A stretch of DNA of 64,000 bases from Mesorhizobium_K sp040049215. Its GTDB lineage: Bacteria; Pseudomonadota; Alphaproteobacteria; Rhizobiales; Rhizobiaceae. Where the stretch lies: assembly GCF_040049215.1 (NCBI RefSeq), contig NZ_JBDZDN010000002.1, forward strand, positions 62,001-126,000. The letters are read 5' to 3'. Positions 16,485 to 25,342 of this stretch are shown here, in pieces. The notes beneath the pieces were generated by a model that had not been told where the DNA came from, ran no database searches, and saw only the letters and a list, made by a program, of their open reading frames with translations. The position numbers and the translations under genes were made by a program. How positions within the stretch are numbered: position 1 is the stretch's first letter; every line of letters starts with the position of its first letter.

Positions 16485-18233
16485 ATGAAAGCCTTCCAGT
16501 TGGTACTGATCAAGCCGTCGCATTACGACGACGACGGCTACGTGATCCGGTGGTGGCGAGCCATGACGCCGTCGAATTCGCTTGCCGCCGTCTACGGCAT
16601 CGCGGCCGACTGCGCCGAGCGGCAGGTGCTGGGGCCGGACGTGGCCATCGAGATCACTGTCATCGACGAGACCAACACACGCGTCGACGTACCGGCGCTG
16701 ATCGCCCGCTTCGGCCGCAACGGCAATTTCGGCTGCGTCGCGCTTGTCGGCGTCCAGTCGAACCAGTATCCGCGAGCGCTCGACATCGCGCGTCCGTTCC
16801 GCGCGGCGGGAATCGCGGTGGCGATCGGCGGCTTCCACGTCTCGGGGTGCCTGTCGATGCTCGACGGCCACGCGGTCGACCTCGATGCATGCCGCGACAT
16901 GGGCATCGCGATCTTCGCGGGCGAAGCCGAGGGGCGGATGGACGGGGTGATCGCCGACGCCGCCGCAGGGCGCCTTGCGCCGGTCTACAACTACATGAAC
17001 GACCTGCCCGGCATGCAAGGCACGCCGGTGCCGTTCCTTCCCAGGAAACATGTCGAGCGCACGCTCGGCGCGAGTTCCAGCTTCGACGCCGGCCGCGGCT
17101 GCCCCTACCAATGCTCCTTCTGCACCATCATCAACGTGCAGGGCCGCAAGTCGCGCTACCGCTCGGCCGACGATGTCGAGCGTATCGTGCGCCTCAACTG
17201 GGCGCAGGGCATCCGCAAGTTTTTCATCACAGACGACAATTTCGCCCGCAACAGGGAGTGGGAGGCGACGTTCGACCGGCTGATCGAGCTGCGCGAGAAG
17301 GACGGCATCCCGCTCGGCCTGATGATCCAGGTCGACACGCTTTGCCACAAGATCCCGCACTTCATGGAGAAGGCCAAAAGGGCCGGCGTCAACAAGGTCT
17401 TCATCGGGCTGGAAAACATCAACCCGGACAACCTCGCGGCGGCCAAGAAGCGGCAGAACAAGATCACCGAATACCGCAAGATGCTGCTTGCTTGGAAGGA
17501 ACAGGGCATCCTGACCATCGCCGGCTACATACTGGGCTTCCCGGCCGACACGCGCGAGACGATCCGGCGCGACATCGAGATCATCAAAGAAGAGCTGCCG
17601 ATCGACCTGCTCGAGTTCTTCTGCCTGACGCCGCTGCCGGGCTCCGAGGACCACCAGACGCTGTGGAAGAACGGCGTCGCGATGGACCCGGACCTGAACA
17701 AATACGACGTCGAGCACGTCTGCACGGCCCATTCCAGGATGAGCGCGACTGAATGGCAGGATATCTACCACGAGGCGTGGTCGCTCTACTACACGCCCGC
17801 GCACATGAAGACGCTGCTGCGGCGCGCCGCGGCGACCGGCGTACCGCTCGGCAACCTGGCGAAGTACCTGCTGACCTTCTCGACGACCGACCGCCTCGAA
17901 AACGTGCACCCTCTGCAGGGCGGCATTCTGCGGCTCAAGCATCCTTCCGAGCGCCGGCCCGGCCTGCCTCGCGAGAACCCCTGGCTGTTCTGGTCGCGCT
18001 TCGGCTGGCAGACCCTCGCCAAGCACGCGATTCTGGTCGGCGCGGCCGCCCGGCTGGCGATCTGGCAGGCGGCAGTCAAGCGTGAGGCCGACCGTTACAT
18101 GGACCAGGCGCTGACGCCGGTCGGCGACGACGACGACGAGACGCTCGACCTGATGACGAAGACCACCGGCGCGCGCGCCGCCGTGGCTCACATCAAGAAA
18201 GTGGCAGAACTGACTCACGCTCGGGCCGTGTAA
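16485..18233 (+). CDS. Radical SAM protein with N-terminal B12-binding-like domain
   Basis: A 582-residue protein. Residues about 1-150 look like a cobalamin-binding Rossmann domain (VIDET, then VGVQSNQYPRALD, then AIGGFHVSG), although a classic DxHxxG motif is not clear. The radical SAM core follows, with the cluster ligands CPYQCSFC (about 206-213), then FFITDDNFARN and FIGLENINPDN. The C-terminal 180 residues are a helical extension. This architecture (as in BchE- and methyltransferase-type families) covers many reactions and the substrate cannot be named. It stands alone behind a structured leader and could be a free-standing modifying enzyme. Confidence 0.85.
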   Translation: MKAFQLVLIKPSHYDDDGYVIRWWRAMTPSNSLAAVYGIAADCAERQVLGPDVAIEITVIDETNTRVDVPALIARFGRNGNFGCVALVGVQSNQYPRALDIARPFRAAGIAVAIGGFHVSGCLSMLDGHAVDLDACRDMGIAIFAGEAEGRMDGVIADAAAGRLAPVYNYMNDLPGMQGTPVPFLPRKHVERTLGASSSFDAGRGCPYQCSFCTIINVQGRKSRYRSADDVERIVRLNWAQGIRKFFITDDNFARNREWEATFDRLIELREKDGIPLGLMIQVDTLCHKIPHFMEKAKRAGVNKVFIGLENINPDNLAAAKKRQNKITEYRKMLLAWKEQGILTIAGYILGFPADTRETIRRDIEIIKEELPIDLLEFFCLTPLPGSEDHQTLWKNGVAMDPDLNKYDVEHVCTAHSRMSATEWQDIYHEAWSLYYTPAHMKTLLRRAAATGVPLGNLAKYLLTFSTTDRLENVHPLQGGILRLKHPSERRPGLPRENPWLFWSRFGWQTLAKHAILVGAAARLAIWQAAVKREADRYMDQALTPVGDDDDETLDLMTKTTGARAAVAHIKKVAELTHARAV

Positions 18234-18244
18234 CTTCCCGGAAC

Positions 18245-18278
18245 CCTTTCGCTTGCCGGGCAAGCCGGGTGCGAAAGG
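18245..18278 (+). terminator. Hairpin after the radical SAM gene
   Basis: CCTTTCGC (18245-18252) pairs with GCGAAAGG (18271-18278), enclosing a smaller CTTGC/GCAAG hairpin. It starts 12 bp after the stop codon. There is no clear U-run, so termination strength is uncertain. Confidence 0.45.
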
Positions 18279-18332
18279 CATCTGGCTTGCGCACCACGTC
18301 CGGCTATAGTGCACCGCACAAGGGAGCGGCGC

Positions 18333-18941
18333 TTGGCGGACAACGGAATCAGGCACGGCATCTACGAGGACGCTCTGGCGCTGTTCAATGGCACGCTGTT
18401 CGTGGCGCTGGGGATCGTGCTCTACACGAAGGTTTCGCTGGTGACCGGAAGTGCGGCCGGCATCGCGCTTCTGGTTCAGTATGCGACCGGCCTGCCCTTC
18501 GGCGCGGCATTCGTGTTGATCAACCTGCCATTCTTCTGGCTCGCCGTGCGGCGCATGGGCTGGCCCTTCACGCTGCGGACTTTCGCGGCTATCGGCCTGC
18601 TCTCGGCCATGACGCGGCTCGCGCCGGAGGTCATCGCCATCGACCGCATCGACCCACTCTTTGCGGCGATCGCGGGGGGCGCGCTGATGGGCGTCGGGCT
18701 GCTGATCCTGTTCCGCCACCGTGCCGGACTCGGGGGCTTCTCGATCCTAGGCCTCTATCTGCAGGACAACCACGGCATCCGCGCCGGCTGGTTCCAACTC
18801 GCCGTCGATCTCGCGATCCTCGCTGCAGCGCTGTTCTTCATTCCATGGCAGAGTGCGGCACTCTCGGTGCTAGGCGCAGTCACGCTCAATCTAACCCTGG
18901 CGATCAACCATCGGCCGGGGCGCTACGTGGGAATGAGCTGA
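18333..18941 (+). CDS. YitT family (DUF161) membrane protein
   Basis: An integral membrane protein of about 202 residues with five to six predicted helices (for example LFVALGIVLYTKVSLVTGSAAGIALL, AGGALMGVGLLILFR, LAVDLAILAAALFFI) and the GLGGFSILGLYLQ segment typical of YitT/DUF161 proteins. Transport has been proposed for the family but not settled. The start is set at TTG 18333 because AGGGAG lies eight bases upstream; an in-frame GTG at 18309 is the alternative. Confidence 0.82.
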   Translation: MADNGIRHGIYEDALALFNGTLFVALGIVLYTKVSLVTGSAAGIALLVQYATGLPFGAAFVLINLPFFWLAVRRMGWPFTLRTFAAIGLLSAMTRLAPEVIAIDRIDPLFAAIAGGALMGVGLLILFRHRAGLGGFSILGLYLQDNHGIRAGWFQLAVDLAILAAALFFIPWQSAALSVLGAVTLNLTLAINHRPGRYVGMS

Positions 18942-18989
18942 GACAGCGGCTCTGCGCGCGAGGCACGAAGCGGACGGCCGCTTTGCGTT

Positions 18990-19082
18990 TCAGCGCTCGA
19001 CCTCGGACCCGTTGGCAAACGCAGTCACTTTGCTCAGCACTTCGCGGCGCGCGAGCGCCGGCTTCGTGTAGATCTTCTTCAT
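18990..19082 (-). CDS. Putative RiPP precursor peptide 1 (30 aa)
   Basis: A very short ORF starting MKKIYTKPALARREVLSKV and continuing TA before a tail of nine residues (FANG, then SEVER). Residues 1-21 match the neighbouring peptide at 19163-19258 except for five conservative or near-conservative changes, whereas the tails share nothing. The YxxPxL motif at residues 5-10 is the leader motif read by RRE-type recognition domains in lasso and related RiPP pathways. GGGAG stands just before the ATG. A small hairpin (AAGCGG/CCGCTT, 18968-18983) follows the stop. No maturation enzyme is adjacent, so modification is inferred from precursor architecture alone. This ORF and its sister fill the otherwise empty 18942-19357 interval. 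Confidence 0.6.
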   Translation of the reverse strand: MKKIYTKPALARREVLSKVTAFANGSEVER

Positions 19083-19162
19083 GCTCCCAATTCCCAATGC
19101 TTGAACCGCCCAAGGCGAAACGACCGCCGCTTACCAGAGCCGCCAGAAGCTATGGATCAGCG

Positions 19163-19258
19163 TCACATGTCGGCCGATGGCGACGAGAATTCCTGCGCCG
19201 TCACCTGGCTCAACGCTTCGCGGCGCACGAGCGCCGGCTTCGTGTAAGTCTTCTTCAT
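19163..19258 (-). CDS. Putative RiPP precursor peptide 2 (31 aa)
   Basis: Begins MKKTYTKPALVRREALSQV, then TA, then a tail of ten residues (QEFSS, then PSADM). It is the upstream paralogue of the peptide at 18990-19082 in the same orientation, 80 bp apart. The conserved leader ending in VTA, with Thr at the penultimate leader position, plus a variable tail is the usual precursor pattern; Thr at that position is known from lasso leaders. The tail is too short, and lacks a suitable first residue and acidic residue spacing, for a normal lasso core. A TATGAT-like -10 element (19291-19286 on the minus strand) lies 28 bases upstream. Confidence 0.6.
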   Translation of the reverse strand: MKKTYTKPALVRREALSQVTAQEFSSPSADM

Positions 19259-19317
19259 ATCCAGTACCCCGAGCCGAACTTGGCTATCATAAGGCTAACA
19301 GGCTTTGCAGCCCGTCA

Positions 19318-19337
19318 CTGTTGCGCAACCGCAACAG
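19318..19337 (-). terminator. Hairpin between the cyclase gene and the peptide pair
   Basis: A perfect 8-bp stem, CTGTTGCG with CGCAACAG, and a four-base loop lie 21 bp past the cyclase stop and 60 bp before the first peptide. It has no U-run, so it may end, attenuate or process the cyclase transcript. A TATGAT box after it could let the peptides be transcribed separately. Confidence 0.45.
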
Positions 19338-19357
19338 TCCGGCAGCGATTGTGGGCT

Positions 19358-21415
19358 TCAGACGTCCTGCGGTACGTCGACCATCTCAAAGACCTCGATC
19401 TGCTCGTGGCGGCCCTTGGCGCTTGCCGCGCCAAGCGGGCGAAACCCCACGCCGGCGAGATTTCCGGCCCGGTCCCTGACGGCGGCGCTGGCCAGGATTG
19501 TCGTGCCGAACTGCTTGTTCATGCCTTCCAGCCGCGACGCGACGTTCACCGTGTCTCCCATCGCGGTGTATTGACGGCGCTCGGCGGCGCCAACGCTGCC
19601 GACCACTGCGACGCCGGTGTGCAGCCCGAAGCGGGTGATGAGCTCCGGACGCCCTGCCCCGGCGCTTTCCGCGTTGAGGCGGTCGATCGTGGCCTTGAGC
19701 TCCAGCGTGCAGCGGCAGCCGTCCGCGACATGGTTCGGGTTTTCGGTCGGCGCGTTCCACATCGCGTAGATAGAATCGCCTAGATACTGCACGATGACCC
19801 CGTTGTGGCGCTGCACGACAGCGTTCATGGCCTCGAAATAGACCGACAGCATGTCGACAACCGCCTCGGGCGAGGCCTGCTCGGAGATGGTGGTGAAGTC
19901 GCGGATGTCGGTGAAGAGAATTGTAACCTCGCGCCGCTGGGCGCGGTCGGCGGCGTCGCGCCCCGAGGCGACGATCTGGCGGACGAGCTCGCGCGGCACA
20001 TAGACGGCAAAGGTCCTGATCGCGTCGCGGGCCGAGGCAAGCGCGCGGGCGAGCGAGTTGATCTCGCTGATCCAGGAATGGGTAAGGCCGCCACCCTGGA
20101 AATCGAGGTTGCCGATCTGGTTGGCGTCGGCGGTGAGCGCGACCAGCGCGCGGCTGATGCGGCGCGAGATGAGGAGCGCGACGACGATGCCGATGATGAC
20201 CAGCGCGGCGGCGATCGCGAGCGTCTTCTTCAGCAGCGCGGCGCTGGCGGCGGTGAAATCCGCGATCGGGGCAGCGATCACGATGCGGTGGCCGCCGAGC
20301 AGATGCATGGCGCCTAGCGGGGCGACGGTGGCCAGCCACAGCTTGCCGCCGACGCGGAACTCGATCGACGGACGGCCGAGCGTGTCTAGGGGCGTGTCCC
20401 CCGGCGCGGCAAGCAATTGCCGGACTGCCGCGAGAACCGGATCGTCGGCTGCCGGCGAGCTGGTCTGAGTTAGGCGGGCCACGAGTTCCTCGGCGACCCT
20501 GGCTTCGCTGTCGTTGGCGGCGAGCGCTCGGCCGCGGGCCGGGCCGTCGGAAAATTCGCCGATGATCCGGGCCATGACCACGGGATCGGAGTGGACGATG
20601 AGCTTGTCCTCGCCGTCGAAAACATAGCCGACCGAATGCTCCGACACCGCCTGCTCGACCAGCATATGGCTGATCGTCTCGAGCGTGACGTCGGCGCAGA
20701 TCACCACTGCCTTGTCGGCCGACATGGTCGAGGCAAGCGTAAGGGTGAGGGCTCTGGTGGTGGCAGACTCGTACGGCCCGACCGACACCGGCCCGTCGGC
20801 AACGGTCGCCGCCCGGTACCACGGCCGGCGGCGCGGGTCGAAGGTCACCTCGCGCTCCGGCCCCTCGCCTATCAGGCGGCCGCTCGCGTCGAGAAAGCGC
20901 CAGGCCGACAGCGGCGGTCCGCCGGCGGCACGGGTCACGACGCGCATTGCGAATACGGCGGCTTCGGGGGCAGATATGGCCGCTCGCCAGCGCGGATTGG
21001 CAGCCGCCCTGACGACCTGGAAGAAAGCGCCGCTGCCATAGCCGACATAGACCCCGTCAATGTGCGGCGAGCCTATCAGCGCGCGAACCATGAACTCCCG
21101 CTTGGCGTCGAGCCAGGCCGGCGGCTCGGCCTCCAGCGACGGCAGGACCGAGCCGAGCATGACGACCGCGTGGCCGTCGCGAAAGACGCTCTCGTAGAGG
21201 TCGATCGTGTTGCGGGAGAGAAGCCCCATCTGCTGTTCCGCCGCGGCGATCGCCGATTGCTTGCCTTCCAGGAAGGTCAGCCACATCAGCGGGACGGAGA
21301 TCGCCACAAGCAGAAGCACGATGATGACGCTGAGATGCACGCGCAACGGCTTTGCCCAGCCGGGCGAGGATTGCCCCGATGGATTGCCGCTGGAAGGGCT
21401 GGCCGGCCGGCTCAC
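19358..21415 (-). CDS. Receptor-type class III adenylate/guanylate cyclase (Cache-HAMP-cyclase)
   Basis: A 685-residue transmembrane cyclase. Membrane helix 1 is at about residues 27-50, followed by a large periplasmic sensor of about 330 residues resembling a dCache domain, a second helix (LAIAAALVIIGIVVALLIS), a HAMP-like linker, and a C-terminal class III catalytic domain (about 498-660). Metal ligands are Asp503 (FTDIRDF) and Asp547 (YLGDSIY); Asp621, Asn624 and Arg628 in GDTVNVASRLEG indicate ATP specificity, so cAMP is the likely product. The GTG start at 21415 overlaps the stop of the upstream GT90 gene (GTGA). The sensed ligand is unknown. Confidence 0.88.
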   Translation of the reverse strand: MSRPASPSSGNPSGQSSPGWAKPLRVHLSVIIVLLLVAISVPLMWLTFLEGKQSAIAAAEQQMGLLSRNTIDLYESVFRDGHAVVMLGSVLPSLEAEPPAWLDAKREFMVRALIGSPHIDGVYVGYGSGAFFQVVRAAANPRWRAAISAPEAAVFAMRVVTRAAGGPPLSAWRFLDASGRLIGEGPEREVTFDPRRRPWYRAATVADGPVSVGPYESATTRALTLTLASTMSADKAVVICADVTLETISHMLVEQAVSEHSVGYVFDGEDKLIVHSDPVVMARIIGEFSDGPARGRALAANDSEARVAEELVARLTQTSSPAADDPVLAAVRQLLAAPGDTPLDTLGRPSIEFRVGGKLWLATVAPLGAMHLLGGHRIVIAAPIADFTAASAALLKKTLAIAAALVIIGIVVALLISRRISRALVALTADANQIGNLDFQGGGLTHSWISEINSLARALASARDAIRTFAVYVPRELVRQIVASGRDAADRAQRREVTILFTDIRDFTTISEQASPEAVVDMLSVYFEAMNAVVQRHNGVIVQYLGDSIYAMWNAPTENPNHVADGCRCTLELKATIDRLNAESAGAGRPELITRFGLHTGVAVVGSVGAAERRQYTAMGDTVNVASRLEGMNKQFGTTILASAAVRDRAGNLAGVGFRPLGAASAKGRHEQIEVFEMVDVPQDV

Positions 21416-22371
21416 GTCGCGGGGCTCCACAAGACGGGTCGCGGAAGATGCTCGTTTCCGGAGCGGAGATTGCCCCCGGCGGCAGCGTGCCTCTCGAGCA
21501 AAGCAGCCCAAGATTCGATGGCGGCCTTTCGCGTGAGCCTCGCCGCCGCGAAGCGCCGCGCCTCGGCCGCGATCTCGGCCGCGCGCGAGGGGTTGGCGCG
21601 CAGCCATTCAATCCGCTCGGCGAGGTCCGAGCAATCGCGCGCCACCGGAACATAGTGCCGGTACGGCTCTATGCCATCGAAGAAGAAGTCCCGGTACGGG
21701 CGGTCCTGCACCAGGACGACGCGGCCGGAATGAAGCAGCATCTTGAGCCGGCCGCTGTAGCCGTACCCTTCGACATCGATCAGGTATCGATAGAGCCGGA
21801 CCTGCTCCTCCATGGTCATCATGTGGCTTCGGTACATGTGCGAGGATGGGTCGTAGGTCACATCCGTACCGATCGCCTCGATCGCATCGGGATCCCTGGC
21901 GGAAGCCGCCATGAGCGCGGACCGGGCCCTGGCCATCACGCGTCCCAACCAGATCGCGCGGTCGTGCCGGGGCACGGCATCCGAGGCGGCCACTATCTCG
22001 GCGATCTTGGCGTCGTAATTTTCGAAACTCGCTTCCGGCCAGCCTTCGAAGACGAAGTCGGGCGCGGCAACGTCGGCGAAGCCATCCACCGCGCACGCGG
22101 CGAACCTGGTCATGGATCGAGTAATCTTGTCGGACGGCTTGTCGGCGATGTTGACGCAGAAGGGCGGCAATTGGCGAGCCCCCAGGAGCGCGATGGCATT
22201 GGCCAGCAACGACGCGACCTGGATGTGCCTGATCTTCCAGGGGCGATGATAGATGATCCGAAGCTTGCCTTTTCGCACCGAACAATAGAGTTCTTCGTTC
22301 TTCGGACGTACATGCGCCAGCGAAAATTTCTTCCTGGCCGTGATCTCGACGCGAATCGGCATCGCGGCCAT
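21412..22371 (-). CDS. GT90 (CAP10/LpsA-like) glycosyltransferase
   Basis: About 319 residues with the GT90 family signature in its C-terminal half: YRYLIDVEGYGYSGRLKMLL, then SGRVVLVQDRPYRDFFFDGIEPYRHYVPV and a helical ending with LTRKAAIESWAALLERH. Relatives add xylose or other sugars to LPS or capsule. The start is uncertain: the frame is open to 22458, but that overlaps glf, so ATG 22371 (or 22362) is preferred. The gene is divergent from glf with about 46 bp between, and its stop overlaps the cyclase start. Confidence 0.78.
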   Translation of the reverse strand: MAAMPIRVEITARKKFSLAHVRPKNEELYCSVRKGKLRIIYHRPWKIRHIQVASLLANAIALLGARQLPPFCVNIADKPSDKITRSMTRFAACAVDGFADVAAPDFVFEGWPEASFENYDAKIAEIVAASDAVPRHDRAIWLGRVMARARSALMAASARDPDAIEAIGTDVTYDPSSHMYRSHMMTMEEQVRLYRYLIDVEGYGYSGRLKMLLHSGRVVLVQDRPYRDFFFDGIEPYRHYVPVARDCSDLAERIEWLRANPSRAAEIAAEARRFAAARLTRKAAIESWAALLERHAAAGGNLRSGNEHLPRPVLWSPAT

Positions 22372-22417
22372 GAGACTGGCCGCGATCCTTGTTGCAAACT
22401 CAACCGAGGAACCCTCA

Positions 22418-23566
22418 ATGCTGCTTGTCGTCGGTGCGGGCATTTCAGGCGCGACCATCGCGCGGTGCCTCGCGGACGCCGGGCGATCGGTGCTGGTCGT
22501 CGAGGCCGCCGATCATGTGGGAGGCCATTGCCACACGGAGCGCGATCCCGATACGGGCATCATGCGGCATGTCCACGGGCCGCATATCTTCCACTCAGAT
22601 GCCGCCGAAGTGTGGCGGTTCGTTTCGCGCTTTGCCGAGTTCGAGCCGTTCGACCTCAGGATCGACGCCCGCGTGGGCCACCGCTTGTTCCCTTTGCCAA
22701 TCAACCTGGACACCCTCCGCTCCTTTTTTGGAAGGGATTTCACGCCCGCGCAAGCCCAGGCTTTCATAGCGGAATGCGCCATTCATCCAGAACACGAACC
22801 CCGGAACTTCGAGGAACAGGCGCTGTCCATGATCGGCCGCGATCTCTACCAGGCATTCTTCAGCGGCTACACGCAAAAGCAGTGGGGACGCAAGCCAGCG
22901 GATCTGCCCGCCGCGATCTTCAAGCGCCTGCCGCTGCGCTTTAACGCGGACCGGACGTATTTTCACCATTCCCGAGTTGGAATTCCGCGTGACGGCTACA
23001 CATCGATGGTCGAGAACATGCTCGACCATCCGGCGATCTCGCTGCGTATGGGAACGAGGTTCGAGCGGAGCAGCCCGTCAGGCGAGTACAAGCATATATT
23101 CTACACCGGGAGCCTCGACGGCTATTTCGGTCACGCATTCGGCCGACTGCCGTATCGTTCGCTGCGCTTCGAGGATTTCCGCGTCAACGGTGACTTCCAG
23201 AAGACCGCTATCGTGAACTACCCCGGCACGGAGGTGCCCTTTACACGCATAACCGAGCACAAGAAGTTTGCGCCGTGGGAAACATTTGAGCGCAGCATCT
23301 GCTCCCGCGAGTACAGCTTCGAATGCGGGCCACAGGACACACCCTTCTATCCAGTCAATCTTGCGGGAGGTTCGCCGCTGCTGGATCGCTACAGAGCCGA
23401 GGCGGCAAGGACCGTGGGAGTCAGCTTCGTCGGCCGCCTCGCTACATTTCGCTACCTCGACATGGACGTAGCCATCGGCGAGGCGATGGCAGCGGTCAGC
23501 GTCAGCCTTGAGCGGTTGCAATCGGCAGCGCCGATCCCAGCATTCTTCGACGGAGTGCCAACGTAG
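22418..23566 (+). CDS. glf: UDP-galactopyranose mutase
   Basis: FAD-dependent enzyme that converts UDP-galactopyranose to UDP-galactofuranose for polysaccharide synthesis. The 382-residue protein begins with the dinucleotide fold LLVVGAGISGATIARCLAD and has VEAADHVGGHC, HGPHIFHSD, YTQKQWGRKP, GIPRDGYTSMVENML and FVGRLATFRYLDMDVAIGEAM. The ATG at 22418 has GAGGA eight bases upstream, which decides the start over a longer frame from 22340. Paired with the divergent GT90 gene, it suggests a surface glycan containing galactofuranose. Confidence 0.93.
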   Translation: MLLVVGAGISGATIARCLADAGRSVLVVEAADHVGGHCHTERDPDTGIMRHVHGPHIFHSDAAEVWRFVSRFAEFEPFDLRIDARVGHRLFPLPINLDTLRSFFGRDFTPAQAQAFIAECAIHPEHEPRNFEEQALSMIGRDLYQAFFSGYTQKQWGRKPADLPAAIFKRLPLRFNADRTYFHHSRVGIPRDGYTSMVENMLDHPAISLRMGTRFERSSPSGEYKHIFYTGSLDGYFGHAFGRLPYRSLRFEDFRVNGDFQKTAIVNYPGTEVPFTRITEHKKFAPWETFERSICSREYSFECGPQDTPFYPVNLAGGSPLLDRYRAEAARTVGVSFVGRLATFRYLDMDVAIGEAMAAVSVSLERLQSAAPIPAFFDGVPT

Positions 23567-23571
23567 CAGCG

Positions 23572-25200
<1,629 letters not shown>

Positions 25201-25295
25201 GGGAGTCGGTGCTTAGCGCCGCCCGCCTGATTCCGCCAGAGAAAACTTTGACGACTTTCGCTTTTCCACGCCGCGCGAGGCGACGCGCAAAAAGA

Positions 25296-25320
25296 AAAGG
25301 CCGGCGCGAAGCCGGCCTTT
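25296..25320 (-). terminator. Rho-independent terminator of the L,D-transpeptidase gene
   Basis: A 10-bp perfect stem, AAAGGCCGGC with GCCGGCCTTT, and a five-base loop lie 22 bp after the ldt stop. On the minus strand a TTTTCTTTTT tract follows, which makes a convincing intrinsic terminator ahead of pyrG. Confidence 0.88.
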
Positions 25321-25342
25321 CGGACGATTGGTTTCGGGCTGG

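Noticed and set aside
16242..18719. An 825-codon open frame on the minus strand
   Set aside because: It is antisense to the radical SAM gene, which has clear motifs. The antisense product is low-complexity and Arg/His/Asp-rich.
18990..19258. Classical lasso peptide precursors
   Set aside because: The leaders have YxxPxL and a penultimate Thr, but the tails are only 9-10 residues, start with Phe or Gln, and lack an acidic residue at position 7-9 with enough tail to thread. No B1/B2/C genes are adjacent.
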